A DNA stretch of 64,000 bases. It comes from Porticoccaceae bacterium (GTDB taxonomy: Bacteria > Pseudomonadota > Gammaproteobacteria > Pseudomonadales > Porticoccaceae). Location: positions 44,302 to 108,301 of the forward strand of contig JAQXEN010000024.1 in NCBI GenBank assembly GCA_029250825.1, read 5' to 3'. Shown piece after piece: positions 43,779-53,452 of this stretch; position 1 is the first letter of the stretch; the number at the start of each line of letters is the position of its first letter. The notes under the pieces are model-generated. The model was not told where the DNA came from, made no database searches, and worked only from the letters and a program-made list of their open reading frames with translations. Both the position numbers and the translations under genes were made by a program.

Positions 43779-44030
43779 TTACTCAGGCTTATCCACTGCT
43801 TGCTGCACATAGGTAATAACATCGGAGACAGTTTCGAAGCCTTCAATTTCATCGTCGCCCATCTCTATATTAAAGGCCTCCTCCAGATCCATCGCCATAG
43901 AGAGCTTTTCCAGCGAATCCATCTTAATTTCGCTGAGTACATGCTGTGGCTCAACATCTTTTATCTTGGTCATCGGGCTGGCGAGAATAAGGTCATATAC
44001 AGTGTTGCTGATCACGTCTGGCGTATTCAT
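43779..44030 (-). CDS. Acyl carrier protein
   Basis: An 83-aa carrier protein. The phosphopantetheine attachment motif is DSLE in EIKMDSLEKLSMAMDLEEAF, with the modified serine near residue 38. The protein is acidic and helical like AcpP. It is not beside fab genes, so it is probably a specialised carrier and not the fatty-acid-synthesis AcpP. No modification, ligase or synthase genes are adjacent; an acyl-CoA synthetase 17 kb away is not clearly linked. Partner unknown. Confidence 0.88.
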   Translation of the reverse strand: MNTPDVISNTVYDLILASPMTKIKDVEPQHVLSEIKMDSLEKLSMAMDLEEAFNIEMGDDEIEGFETVSDVITYVQQAVDKPE

Positions 44031-44343
44031 AGGGCGGCGATTCCTTGCGCAGTTTTTAAGAGACTAACGGTTAATTTTTATCATTATTGACAGTGATTAG
44101 TAGGCGAAGTACTAGTAATAGACATCACTGCCTTTTAGATCAAATATAGTTCAAATTTGAATACTTTGCCCGAGTCATTAGCACTAAGTTAAAGACCTTT
44201 ATAGTCTTGTGCTGAAGGCTCTTAGAATCCAGCGCTGAAGGCTCTTATACAACAACAGCATCACAGTCCCTGCCGGCACAATAGCCTAGAATGACCGCCA
44301 TTGATCACTTCTCCTTTAATTGTTACCTGACAGGAGGGTTTTC
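44031..44343. other. Spacer between acyl carrier protein and histidine kinase leader
   Basis: Divergent spacer without a gene. It contains TTGACA at about 44094 with no convincing -10, and a two-copy 23-bp repeat (44209-44247). Confidence 0.4.
44209..44247. repeat. Two-copy 23-bp tandem repeat
   Basis: GTGCTGAAGGCTCTTA (44209) is repeated as GCGCTGAAGGCTCTTA (44232), period 23 bp. Confidence 0.75.
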
Positions 44344-44367
44344 ATGGCTATAATGGCACTTAATTGA
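44344..44367 (+). CDS. Possible leader peptide (7 codons) before the histidine kinase
   Basis: An excellent ribosome-binding site (AGGAGGG, 5 bp before ATG 44344) drives only MAIMALN and then a stop. A second mini-ORF (MSPT, 44375-44389) ends 10 bp before the TTG start of the kinase. The kinase frame itself is closed by a stop at 44376, so the strong site cannot start the kinase without a frameshift. A leader peptide coupled to kinase translation is the simplest reading; no peptide family is known to me. Confidence 0.35.
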   Translation: MAIMALN

Positions 44368-44399
44368 AATTTCTATGAGTCCAACATAGGTTAAACCCG

Positions 44400-45866
44400 T
44401 TGAAAAATATCACCGCGCTATTCCTCCTATTCCTCAGCCAAACCGCAACAGCTGATGTGTTTTGGTTTGTACGCTTGGAAGATGGCAGCACCAATTGGCA
44501 GTATGTGGCGAACTTCTCCAGCGGTATCTTAATTGTCGCCCTATCCATCACCGCAGTTCGCCTAGCCTTTACACGCCGCGCAGCACGCCGTTACAACCGA
44601 GATCTCGAAGAGATACGCGCGCAACTAGAAGACCGAGTTAAAGAGCGCACTGCCACCCTCGATAATGCCAACGGCCTGCTGCAACAGAGCAATCGGGCAC
44701 TGGAAGTGGAAATTACCGAACACCGTGACACTGCCACCAAGTTGGGCTTATCCGAGTCTTATATCACTAATATTTTGCGCTCCATGCCGCTAATGCTTAT
44801 CGGCCTCAATAAGCGTGGCGAGATTACTCAGTGGAACAGCCGCGCTGAGGAAATTAGCAGCCTGCCCTCCGATAAGGTGCTGGGCAAAAATTTATGGCAG
44901 GCCTATCCAACCATTGCTGTCACTCCCGAGCAGATCAAACAGGCTCAGGACGAAGATAAGACCCTAACCGTCAAGTACAGCCAACGTGGACAGTACCACT
45001 TTGATATCACCATCTATCCGCTTCACGACCAGCTCGAAACTGGCGTAGTGATTATGGTGGACGATGTGACCCAGCGGGTACAGAGTGAGAATATGCTAGT
45101 ACAGCGGGACAAGATGTCATCTATGGGCGAAATGGCCTCGGTAATGGCTCACGATATTAATATTCCCCTACAGGCCATTATCAAAGATCTGCACACCGTA
45201 CGCCTGGATCTCACTGAAGAACATATAGATCCTATCGGCGTTCAAGAACTACTGGACGATGCCCTAATCCGCGGCCGACAGGCGGCCTCGGTGGTAAATA
45301 ATTTGGTCAGCTTCTCAGATGCCGGCGCCGGTGAAAAGCAGCAGGCCAATATCATTGACGTTATGGATCACAGTGTTGAATTAGCCGCAGATGTGCTCTC
45401 AGTCACCAAGGGATTGCGCTTTAAGGATGTGGCGATCAATCACAACTATGCAGAGGATCTACCGCAACTGCGCTGCCATGTATCGGAATTACAGCAGGTA
45501 TTTCTGAGCCTCTTTAGATACTCCTGCTATGCCCTCGGCAAAGTCGAAGACCCAGAGCACAGACCCTCAATCAATATCGAAATCAGTGAGTTCTACGATG
45601 CCATCTGGGTGCGCGTTCAACACAATGGCGTAGGTATGAGTACCGCAGAGCAGCAGCTGATCTTTGAACCCTTTTTCGCCAGCAGTCATGCTACTGCGGA
45701 CAGCGCATCCGCTGAAAAGTCCGATGCCGGAGAGCGCCTGTCATTTGCGCAGTTTATTATCGCCGATCAGCATCAGGGCCAGATCGCGGTGACATCCGAT
45801 ATCGATATAGGGACCACCTTTCATATCCAATTGCCCTTTGCCACTGCTGTTGTGGCAGAGGACTAG
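44400..45866 (+). CDS. PAS-domain sensor histidine kinase
   Basis: A 488-aa membrane sensor kinase. A short signal-like N-terminus and one transmembrane helix (about residues 39-58, SGILIVALSITAVRLAF) are followed by a coiled coil (RAQLEDRVKERTATLDNANG) and a PAS domain (LPLMLIGLNKRGEITQWN style, about residues 120-230). The HisKA motif is MGEMASVMAHDINIPLQAI, with HD-IN where most kinases have HE-(L/N)-N, and a HATPase region has HNGVGM and IFEPFFASS. The N-box is poorly conserved, so activity is uncertain. Start TTG, with AGG about 8 bp upstream. No response regulator is adjacent. Confidence 0.82.
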   Translation: MKNITALFLLFLSQTATADVFWFVRLEDGSTNWQYVANFSSGILIVALSITAVRLAFTRRAARRYNRDLEEIRAQLEDRVKERTATLDNANGLLQQSNRALEVEITEHRDTATKLGLSESYITNILRSMPLMLIGLNKRGEITQWNSRAEEISSLPSDKVLGKNLWQAYPTIAVTPEQIKQAQDEDKTLTVKYSQRGQYHFDITIYPLHDQLETGVVIMVDDVTQRVQSENMLVQRDKMSSMGEMASVMAHDINIPLQAIIKDLHTVRLDLTEEHIDPIGVQELLDDALIRGRQAASVVNNLVSFSDAGAGEKQQANIIDVMDHSVELAADVLSVTKGLRFKDVAINHNYAEDLPQLRCHVSELQQVFLSLFRYSCYALGKVEDPEHRPSINIEISEFYDAIWVRVQHNGVGMSTAEQQLIFEPFFASSHATADSASAEKSDAGERLSFAQFIIADQHQGQIAVTSDIDIGTTFHIQLPFATAVVAED

Positions 45867-45938
45867 ATACCTCTGGATATAGCAAGATAGCACTAAGAAG
45901 CCTGTATAAGGCCTTTAACCTCTTGCCAGATAGGCTAC

Positions 45939-48434
45939 TTATAAACTGCTTAGCACCTGCAATGGCGGCTGAGTAACGGCTTTGCGACTGTAACTGACAC
46001 CCAGCACCCCGACTAGAAGACCGCCGGCCAACGGCCCCACCAGCCACAGCCACGGATGCCAACTAAACGGCAGGTCAAACATAAAGCGCTGTAACAGCGC
46101 CACTGCCGCCTCGGCACCAATCGCCGCCAACAGGCCGGCCATCAATCCCAAGAGGCTAAACTCGACCCACTGAATACCGAGAATCAAACGCCTAGAACTG
46201 CCCAGAGTGCGCAAAATAGCGCTCTCCTGAAGACGCTCAGACATGGACAGCCTCACCGCAGCAAACATCACCAACACACCACAGCTTAAAATCAGCAGAG
46301 TCATCACCTCGAGACCACTGGTCACCTGAGAGACAATACTGCGAATCCGATCGATAATTTTATCCAGCTCAATTACCTGCACCGTGGGGTATTGGCGCAG
46401 CAAATCATTCACCAACAGCTTCTGCTGCGGTGGAATATAAAGGCTGGTCATATTAGTTCGCGGATAGTCCTCCAACAGCCCTTCTGGAAATAGGAAATAG
46501 AAATTCGGTGTCATATTATCCCAGTTCAAACTACGAGTACTGGCGACTCTAGCCTGAAAGATCAGGCCGCCAACGCTAAAGGTGAGCTTATCGCCGATCT
46601 CTAAACCCAGTTCACCAGCCAACTCTTCCTCCAGTGAAACCGGCGCAATATCAGCGGACAGATCCAGTTCGTCCCACCATTTGCCCGCAGTGATTTTATT
46701 CCCTTCCGGCAGCTCGGTAGTCCAGCTCAGATTTAATTCACGGCGAAAAGACTCATGGCGATCCCGCTGATCCTCGGTAATCCCCTCCCCATTAATCTGT
46801 GTCAGACGCCCGCGAACCATCGAGTACCAACCGGCGGTTTCAAGATTTTGCTCCTGCACTAAATCTCGCACCCCCTCAAGTTCATAGGGCGCTACGTTGA
46901 GCAAGAAATGATTTGGAGCATCGTCAGCCAACTGCCAGCGCCACTCATCGATCAGCGAGGTGCGTACCACGCTCATAATCATTAGCAGGGCAATAGCACC
47001 GGAAAAACCAACCATCTGAACAATGCTCTGAGAGCGGCGGCGCCAGAGATTACTCGAGGCCAGACGCCAAATACTGCCGAGCTTTTGACCATAGTTTTTA
47101 GCCACTCGCAGCAGCAGTAGCCCAATCACAACTGTGGCCAGTGCAGTCAATCCAAAGCCCGCCAAGATCGCCAGAGAAAGGTAGAGGTTGTTGCTGTACC
47201 AGAACAGCAGTGCGGCCACAGTCGCCACGCCAAACAGGCCCCGCGCCGCAGAACTTACCGGCTCAACCTGCACATCATCGCGCAATACCGCCAGAGGCGA
47301 CTGCGCCGGCAGATGCCAGATTGCCGGCAGAGTAAAGCCTGCCAGACACAGCAGGCCAGTAGCCAGACCCACAATCCAGGGGCGAATGCCAGCCGCGGGC
47401 AATGAAATGGGCAGCCATTCACGAACCACTGTAATCAGAATTTCGGAAAAGCCAAAGCCCACTAGCAGACCGGCAATTGAGCCACCCACCCCAAGCCACA
47501 GGCTCTGTTGCAAATACAGGCTGCGCACTCGACTGGCGGCAATGCCCCAGCTTTTCAACAGCGCCACTTGGCGGGTCTGACCGGCGGCAAAATGATGGCT
47601 GGCCAATGCCAGAGCAATACCCGCCAAAACCACGCCAATGCTACCGGCAAGTAAAAGAAAACGGCGGCCCTTGTCCATAGTATCGGCAATACTGGCCTGA
47701 GCTTCATCTGGGGTGATCAAACGATCGTGAATATCCAGCTGATCCTGCAGCCACTGGCTGTAGCGGGCAAAGCCCTCAGCACCACTGACGCCCTCAGCCA
47801 TCAGATATCTATAGGTCACCCGGCTGCCGGGGATAATAATGCCGGCAGCTTCTATATCCTCATAGTTCATCATTACCCGGGCGCCAAAGGCCCCAAAGGA
47901 ACCCCCACTATCGGGTTCCTCCACAATAACACGAGTAGCCTTTAACCGTATCTCACCCAGTTCGATTTCATCCCCCAGCTCAATATTCAGCAGAGGCAAG
48001 AGCCGGGCATCGACCCAGACTTCTCCTTGGGACGGACCGTAGTCAATCTCTTCGATCAAATTTTCATCGGTGGTAAATGCTGTAGTCGTGCGGCGCAGTA
48101 AACCTCTCAGGGGATAACTGCTCTCCACTGCCTTGATCGACGCCAGATGCATATCATCTTGGTGATAGACCATAGAGGCGAAGGTTAACATCCGGGCGCT
48201 CTCCACCTGCTGCTGCTGCGCCTCTGTAATCCACTCGGGATCAATTGGACGACTACTTCTTACCACCAGATCAGCCGCTAAAAAACTACTGGACTGAGCC
48301 GTGAGAGCGCGCTCAATACGTTCAGCTAACAGAGAGACAGACGTCACCACTGCCACCGCCAGCACCAGTGACCAGATAATTAAATTCAGCTGCCCGCCGC
48401 GCCAAGTGCGCAGTAACATTCGCAATGCTTGCAT
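45939..48434 (-). CDS. ybbP: ABC transporter permease, YbbP type (FtsX/MacB_PCD)
   Basis: An 831-aa inner-membrane protein with an N-terminal transmembrane helix, large periplasmic regions, and two groups of membrane segments with FtsX-type permease domains (around residues 250-480 and 710-831). It forms a transporter with the YbbA ATPase encoded upstream, overlapping by four bases (ATGA). The substrate of YbbAP is not established; the neighbourhood with tesA, conserved in E. coli, suggests lipids or hydrophobic molecules. The family match rests on gene order, length and topology. Confidence 0.88.
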   Translation of the reverse strand: MQALRMLLRTWRGGQLNLIIWSLVLAVAVVTSVSLLAERIERALTAQSSSFLAADLVVRSSRPIDPEWITEAQQQQVESARMLTFASMVYHQDDMHLASIKAVESSYPLRGLLRRTTTAFTTDENLIEEIDYGPSQGEVWVDARLLPLLNIELGDEIELGEIRLKATRVIVEEPDSGGSFGAFGARVMMNYEDIEAAGIIIPGSRVTYRYLMAEGVSGAEGFARYSQWLQDQLDIHDRLITPDEAQASIADTMDKGRRFLLLAGSIGVVLAGIALALASHHFAAGQTRQVALLKSWGIAASRVRSLYLQQSLWLGVGGSIAGLLVGFGFSEILITVVREWLPISLPAAGIRPWIVGLATGLLCLAGFTLPAIWHLPAQSPLAVLRDDVQVEPVSSAARGLFGVATVAALLFWYSNNLYLSLAILAGFGLTALATVVIGLLLLRVAKNYGQKLGSIWRLASSNLWRRRSQSIVQMVGFSGAIALLMIMSVVRTSLIDEWRWQLADDAPNHFLLNVAPYELEGVRDLVQEQNLETAGWYSMVRGRLTQINGEGITEDQRDRHESFRRELNLSWTTELPEGNKITAGKWWDELDLSADIAPVSLEEELAGELGLEIGDKLTFSVGGLIFQARVASTRSLNWDNMTPNFYFLFPEGLLEDYPRTNMTSLYIPPQQKLLVNDLLRQYPTVQVIELDKIIDRIRSIVSQVTSGLEVMTLLILSCGVLVMFAAVRLSMSERLQESAILRTLGSSRRLILGIQWVEFSLLGLMAGLLAAIGAEAAVALLQRFMFDLPFSWHPWLWLVGPLAGGLLVGVLGVSYSRKAVTQPPLQVLSSL

Positions 48435-49108
48435 CAGGCGACACTGCCTTCAGCAACCTGCTGACCCGCAGCAATAACCAGACGCTGACCACAGCGTTCC
48501 GCCAAATTGTGCTCGTGAGTAACTAACACCAGAGTGGTGCCCTCTTCTTTATTTAGATCAAACAGCAGATCATTAATCTTCTCACCGGTACCGGTATCCA
48601 GATTGCCCGTGGGTTCATCGGCAAATAGAATCACTGGCCTACAGGCAAAGGCTCGGGCTACCGCGACGCGTTGCTGTTCACCACCGGACAGCTGGCGGGG
48701 GTAGTGAGTCGTGCGGTGATCGAGACCCACTCTCTGAAGGTAATAGGCGGCGGTTTTCAGTGCTTCTTTATCACCCTGCAACTCTAGGGGCAGCGCCACA
48801 TTCTCCAAGGCGGTGAGGCCCGGCAATAGATGAAATGATTGAAAGACAAAGCCTACAGTCTTGGCCCGCACTGCGGCGCGCCCCTCTTCATCCATCGCTG
48901 TAATATCCTGACCATTGAGACGAACCGAGCCGGAACTGGGCAGATCGAGACCGGCCAAGATACCCAATAGAGTCGACTTGCCAGAACCGGATGGCCCGAC
49001 AATGGCCAAGCTTTCACCGGCGGCCAGAGTGAGATTGATCCCATCTAAAATAGTGAGCGTACCTTCTGTGGTGGTGACCTGCTTACTGATATTGCTAACT
49101 TCAATCAT
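48434..49108 (-). CDS. ybbA: ABC transporter ATP-binding protein, YbbA type
   Basis: A 224-aa ATPase with Walker [13 protein letters not shown] near residue 39, signature [14 protein letters not shown], Walker [14 protein letters not shown], and the switch His in LVTHEHN. It belongs to the LolD/MacB-like group (the DEPTGNLD form). It is coupled to the ybbP permease gene and divergent from tesA, with very little space between for both promoters (49109-49186). Confidence 0.92.
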   Translation of the reverse strand: MIEVSNISKQVTTTEGTLTILDGINLTLAAGESLAIVGPSGSGKSTLLGILAGLDLPSSGSVRLNGQDITAMDEEGRAAVRAKTVGFVFQSFHLLPGLTALENVALPLELQGDKEALKTAAYYLQRVGLDHRTTHYPRQLSGGEQQRVAVARAFACRPVILFADEPTGNLDTGTGEKINDLLFDLNKEEGTTLVLVTHEHNLAERCGQRLVIAAGQQVAEGSVA

Positions 49109-49186
49109 CTGAAATATCCATTGCGTCTAAAAATGCCTACACTGGGCACTATAGTAAACATTTTAAAAAGAGTATTGAGATTATTT

Positions 49187-49819
49187 ATGCGGCCTTTTGC
49201 TATTCATCCATTTATAACACGACCTTTTATCAAGCGCGTATGTTGTCTGTTCATTTTACTGGGTGCCAATAGTTATGGATCAACTCTACTGGTCTTGGGC
49301 GATAGTTTGAGTGCTGGTTATGGAATCAATCAGGAGAGTGGATGGGTTGCACTGTTGGACAGAGACTTTGGCGAGAACCACAGCATTATCAATGGCAGCA
49401 TAAGCGGCGATACAACGGGCGGCGGCCTGAATAGATTGCCACGGCTACTGGAAGAATTTAGCCCAGACTTTGTTTTATTGGAACTGGGTGGCAACGATGG
49501 CCTGCGCGGCCAACCATTAAATTTAATGAAAAACAATCTACAGGCAATGATTGATCTAGTGCGCAAAGCCGGCGCTGAGCCAGTTTTGTTTGGTATGCGC
49601 CTGCCACCCAATTATGGCCGCCGCTATTCCAATGCCTTTGCCGCGGTCTATCCAGCGTTATCGAAAGCCGAGAATGTGCTGCTGATTCCCTTTCAACTGG
49701 AAGAACTGAGTGTCACTGAGGGTATGATTCAGGAGGACGGACTGCATCCCACAGCACTGGCACAGCCGATTATTAAAGAAGTGATTAAAGGCTATTTAGC
49801 GCCGCTAATGAACCCTTAA
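49187..49819 (+). CDS. tesA: Periplasmic thioesterase/lysophospholipase TesA
   Basis: A GDSL (SGNH) hydrolase acting on acyl thioesters and lysophospholipids in the periplasm. Block I GDSLSAGYGI holds the serine, block III has GGNDGLRG, and block V DGLHPTALAQ holds the Asp and His. From ATG 49187 the protein has 210 aa with a signal peptide of about 27 residues (VCCLFILLGANSYG), matching E. coli TesA in length. Upstream in-frame starts (TTG 49121, ATG 49133) would add residues and have no ribosome-binding site. It is divergent from ybbA, as in E. coli. Confidence 0.9.
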   Translation: MRPFAIHPFITRPFIKRVCCLFILLGANSYGSTLLVLGDSLSAGYGINQESGWVALLDRDFGENHSIINGSISGDTTGGGLNRLPRLLEEFSPDFVLLELGGNDGLRGQPLNLMKNNLQAMIDLVRKAGAEPVLFGMRLPPNYGRRYSNAFAAVYPALSKAENVLLIPFQLEELSVTEGMIQEDGLHPTALAQPIIKEVIKGYLAPLMNP

Positions 49820-49845
49820 TCAACCGCTACCAGAGCAAACCCAAT

Positions 49846-50313
49846 CTATGCCTTGGGCACAAACTCAAGCGCTAACCCATTGTTACACCAGCGCTGGCCC
49901 GTAGGTTTAGGGCCATCATCGAAGACATGACCCTGATGACCACCGCAGCGGGCGCAGTGGTACTCCGTGCGCGGCCAGATCAATTTGTAATCGGTCTTAG
50001 TCTCTAGACTGTCATCTATATAGTCAAAGAATGACGGCCAGCCAGTGCCGCTCTCATATTTCATCGCCGAACTAAACAACGGCAGATCGCAACCGGCACA
50101 GTGATAGTGCCCCTCCCGGTGCTCATCATTAAGCTTGCTACTGCCAGCCGGCTCAGTGCCCTCATCACGCAAAATACGGTATTGGGATGGGGTGAGACGC
50201 TGACGCCACTGATCATCGGCGAGCTCAAGCCTCTCAACGGCCCAGAGCTTGGCTGCAGCGGCAAGACCGATCACGCCGAGGGATAAATGCTGTAACCATT
50301 TGCGTCTATTCAT
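49846..50313 (-). CDS. msrB: Tat-exported peptide methionine-R-sulfoxide reductase MsrB
   Basis: Repairs oxidised methionine in proteins. The zinc CxxC pairs are CAGCD and CARCGG; the catalytic cysteine lies in GQRWCNNGLALEF; the substrate-binding segment ESGTGWPSFF is intact. Unlike cytosolic MsrB, it has an N-terminal extension MNRRKWLQHLSLGVIGLAAA with twin arginines and a hydrophobic stretch, a Tat signal, so it should act in the periplasm. tatABC lie 9 kb away. AGAGG precedes the ATG. Confidence 0.88.
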   Translation of the reverse strand: MNRRKWLQHLSLGVIGLAAAAKLWAVERLELADDQWRQRLTPSQYRILRDEGTEPAGSSKLNDEHREGHYHCAGCDLPLFSSAMKYESGTGWPSFFDYIDDSLETKTDYKLIWPRTEYHCARCGGHQGHVFDDGPKPTGQRWCNNGLALEFVPKA

Positions 50314-50396
50314 AACTGGACCTCTGCCATTGTCTATTTAAAAATATACTCTGCAAGCTATGACAACGGATCAACAAAATAAGTGCCGTTAAAGGC

Positions 50397-51311
50397 TTAA
50401 TTAGTCCCATGGGGATGTTGAATGGGTTCACCCGGGGTCGGGGTTAACAGAGATTTAAGCTGCGACATCAGGCCACCCGAAAGAATCAATGCACAGCCAA
50501 TCAGCTCCGGCTGAGTAAGCATCTCATCCAGTATCAACCAGCCACAAAGGGCCGCAAAAACCGCCTCAAAGCTGAGAATAATTGCAGTGTGGGACGAGGG
50601 CGCAGTGCGCTGCCCCACCACTTGTAAGGTGAAGCCCACCGCCGATGACAGCACACCCACATAGAGCAAGGCGACAGCCGCATCGACAATACCGGCCCAG
50701 TTCCAGCCTTCAAATATCGGCACCAAAATAGCCGTAATAACCGACGCCACCATGAACTGAACAAAGATCAAACGAAATGGCGAACTGTCATTGGCAATAA
50801 TACCGGTAAAGATAATATGCAGTGCAAACAGCAGTGAACTGCCAAGCACTAAGAGGTCGCCAATAAAAATTTCATCGCTATCAATCTGCGCCATAAAGTA
50901 GAGCCCGCTGAGCGCCATAACCATTCCGAGCCAGGTGGGCCACTCGGTTTTATTGCGAAAAAACAAGCCGATTAATGGCACAAAGACAATATAGACACCG
51001 GTTAAAAATCCGGCGCGACCGGCGGTGGTGTAAACCATGCCCCACTGTTGCAGCAGCATACCCGCGGTTAGAATCAAGCCGAGCAGAGCCGCTTTTTTAT
51101 TGGTTTTACTGAAGGCAAAAATCTTTTTCGGCTTCTCCATCCAATACCAGAGCGGCAGGATCGCCACAGCGCCGATAAAAAAGCGCCCGAAGGTAAAGGT
51201 AATTGGGCCGATATGATCCATACCCGAACGCTGGTAGACAAAAGCTAGGCCCCAGATAAACGCGGTTAATAGCAGAATAAGATCTGCCCGCAGATCAGTT
51301 TTAATACTCAA
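50397..51311 (-). CDS. EamA/DMT-family transporter
   Basis: A 304-aa inner-membrane protein with about ten transmembrane segments arranged as two EamA repeats (first: LTAFIWGLAFVYQRSG; second: LLALGSSLLFALHIIFTGI type region). The family exports amino acids, nucleosides or other metabolites; the substrate here is unknown. The start is TTG 51311 with an AAAGGAT element upstream. It lies 55 bp downstream of recJ on the same strand and may be co-transcribed. Confidence 0.85.
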   Translation of the reverse strand: MSIKTDLRADLILLLTAFIWGLAFVYQRSGMDHIGPITFTFGRFFIGAVAILPLWYWMEKPKKIFAFSKTNKKAALLGLILTAGMLLQQWGMVYTTAGRAGFLTGVYIVFVPLIGLFFRNKTEWPTWLGMVMALSGLYFMAQIDSDEIFIGDLLVLGSSLLFALHIIFTGIIANDSSPFRLIFVQFMVASVITAILVPIFEGWNWAGIVDAAVALLYVGVLSSAVGFTLQVVGQRTAPSSHTAIILSFEAVFAALCGWLILDEMLTQPELIGCALILSGGLMSQLKSLLTPTPGEPIQHPHGTN

Positions 51312-51366
51312 GGTGAATCCTTTTAAAGCGATTTTATTTTAGTCGCGCTCTTTTGGCTGCAGACTC

Positions 51367-53136
51367 CTAACAGACCGAGGGCTGGTAACTCGGCAAAGGC
51401 TCTAAAAACTGAATCATTAATTGCAGCGAATGCTGACCGCGATACTCATTGATATCCAAACGATAGACACAGCGCACATGGCGATGCTGGCTGCTCGGCC
51501 AAACGCTAGTATCAGCATTAAACCAAATCCCGTCTATACCTGCATAAGGTTGCTTTTCACCACTTTCACTCAGGGGTGCCAGCACCAGCTTTAAATGTTT
51601 TTCACCGACAATACGCTGATGTATAACCTCAAAGACCCCTTCAAAACAGGGCTCGGGAAATAACTGCCCCCAAGGACCACTGTCCCGGAGCAGCTCGGCG
51701 GTGTCCATGGACAGCTGCTGCTGAACCAGTTCACCATCGGTGGCGATTTTCGCCTGCAGATCATCAGCACTTAAAAGCTGCCCAACTTGGCGTTGAAAAG
51801 CCTCTTCAAATGCTGGCAATTTATCCTCATCAAGACTCAGGCCAGCAGCCATCGCATGACCGCCAAACTTACTGATCAGCCCGGGGTTTTGCGTCGCCAC
51901 CATATCCAGCACATCGCGGATATGCAGCCCGGGAATAGAGCGGGAAGAACCTTTGAGTTGACCATTATCGCCACGGGCAAAGGCAATCACTGGGCGATGG
52001 TACTTCTCTTTAATCCGTGAAGCCAAAAGGCCCACCACACCCTGGTGCCACTCCGGCTGAAACAGACAGAGTGCCGATGGCACTTCACCCTCCAGGGACA
52101 GGGGAATCAGTTCGACAATCCTGAGAGCCTCGCGCTGCATATCCTGCTCAATCACTTTGCGATCTTGATTCAGCTCATCCAGCTCTCGGGCGGTATCCAT
52201 GGCTAACTGGGGATCATTGGTCAACAGGCACTGGATACCCAGCGAAATATCATCGAGACGGCCAGCAGCATTTAAGCGGGGTCCTAGGGCAAAGCCCAAA
52301 TCCGTTGCCACCAGTCGCTGAGGATTTTTACCGGCAATGGTTAACAGCGCCTTAATGCCGGGACGAGAGTGTCCGGCGCGAATACGCAGCAATCCCTGAT
52401 GCACCAGCGCACGATTAATTTGATCCAGCGGCACCACATCCGCAACCGTTCCCAGTGCTACCAGATCGAGCCAATTGGCCATATTGGGTTCGGCAATACT
52501 GTTCTCGGCAAACCAATTCTCACTGCGCAACTTTCCACGCAGGGCACTGAGTAGGTAGAAGGCGACACCGACACCGGCAAGATTTTTAGTGGCAAAGGTA
52601 CAGTCGGGCTGATTGGGATTAACGATAGCTGCAGCCGCCGGCAAGGTCGCGCCGGGCAGGTGATGATCCGTGACTATAACTTGTATACCTAGACTATTCG
52701 CCTTGTGGACCCCCTCGATACTAGAGATACCGTTGTCTACAGTAATCAGTAACTGAGGCTCACGCTCGGCGGCCAAGTCGACGATTTCCGGGGTCAGACC
52801 ATAGCCATAATCAAAACGATTGGGCACCAGAAAATCAACCTGCTGATAACCCATAGCGCTGAGTGCCAAAACCATTAAAGCGGAACTGGTAGCGCCGTCA
52901 GCATCAAAGTCGCCGACAATTAAAATGCGTTTTTGCTCTGTTAGTGCAGTCACCAAAATAGCCACTGCAGTGTCTATGCCAAGCATAGTTGAGGGAGAAG
53001 GTAGGCAGGAGAGTTGGCGCTGCAATGCCCCCTGCTGGGTGACACCGCGAGCCAGATAAATACGTTTTAACAGTGGATCAAACTGCTTATCGAAGTCGCC
53101 GCCGAGGGCATCAAAAGTACGTGCTTCAACCAGCAT
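51367..53136 (-). CDS. recJ: Single-stranded-DNA-specific exonuclease RecJ
   Basis: A 5'-3' exonuclease in recombination and mismatch repair. DHH-family motifs are all visible: I, GDFDADGATSSAL; II, TVDNGIS; III, VTDHHLPG; IV, NPNQPDC; plus LGPRLNAAGRLDD and the DHHA1 region GGHAMAAGLSL. The length (589 aa) is usual. AAGGGA lies upstream of ATG 53136. Confidence 0.95.
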   Translation of the reverse strand: MLVEARTFDALGGDFDKQFDPLLKRIYLARGVTQQGALQRQLSCLPSPSTMLGIDTAVAILVTALTEQKRILIVGDFDADGATSSALMVLALSAMGYQQVDFLVPNRFDYGYGLTPEIVDLAAEREPQLLITVDNGISSIEGVHKANSLGIQVIVTDHHLPGATLPAAAAIVNPNQPDCTFATKNLAGVGVAFYLLSALRGKLRSENWFAENSIAEPNMANWLDLVALGTVADVVPLDQINRALVHQGLLRIRAGHSRPGIKALLTIAGKNPQRLVATDLGFALGPRLNAAGRLDDISLGIQCLLTNDPQLAMDTARELDELNQDRKVIEQDMQREALRIVELIPLSLEGEVPSALCLFQPEWHQGVVGLLASRIKEKYHRPVIAFARGDNGQLKGSSRSIPGLHIRDVLDMVATQNPGLISKFGGHAMAAGLSLDEDKLPAFEEAFQRQVGQLLSADDLQAKIATDGELVQQQLSMDTAELLRDSGPWGQLFPEPCFEGVFEVIHQRIVGEKHLKLVLAPLSESGEKQPYAGIDGIWFNADTSVWPSSQHRHVRCVYRLDINEYRGQHSLQLMIQFLEPLPSYQPSVC

Positions 53137-53221
53137 AGAATTGATTCCCTTCAGACTGCATTTTCAATTTAACCATGGACAGCAGCCACTCAGGACAGCG
53201 CCCTTTACAACCGCTTCTCAG

Positions 53222-53407
53222 TTACAGAAAACCGGTGTTTTTACCAATCAACCAGCTGACACCACCGAGCACGGCAACTACAATCCAGAGCACTGCAAGC
53301 AGCCGCAAAGGACGGAATGGCTGACGATCGGTGCTGTTATAACCGCTGTTGGTCACAGAGCGGACGCGCTCTAAATCTTCCTCGGACAATTTGTTTTCTT
53401 CAGCCAT
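53222..53407 (-). CDS. Small membrane protein, DUF3094-like
   Basis: A 61-aa protein with an acidic helical start (NKLSEEDLERVRSV), the phrase DRQPFRPLRLL, and one C-terminal transmembrane helix (about residues 37-56). I recall this layout from the DUF3094 family of gammaproteobacteria, function unknown. AGAGAAG precedes the ATG. It sits between bioD and recJ on the same strand. Confidence 0.7.
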   Translation of the reverse strand: MAEENKLSEEDLERVRSVTNSGYNSTDRQPFRPLRLLAVLWIVVAVLGGVSWLIGKNTGFL

Positions 53408-53452
53408 TTTTCTTCTCTCTATAAACTGTTTTTAAAGCCAACACTAAACTTA

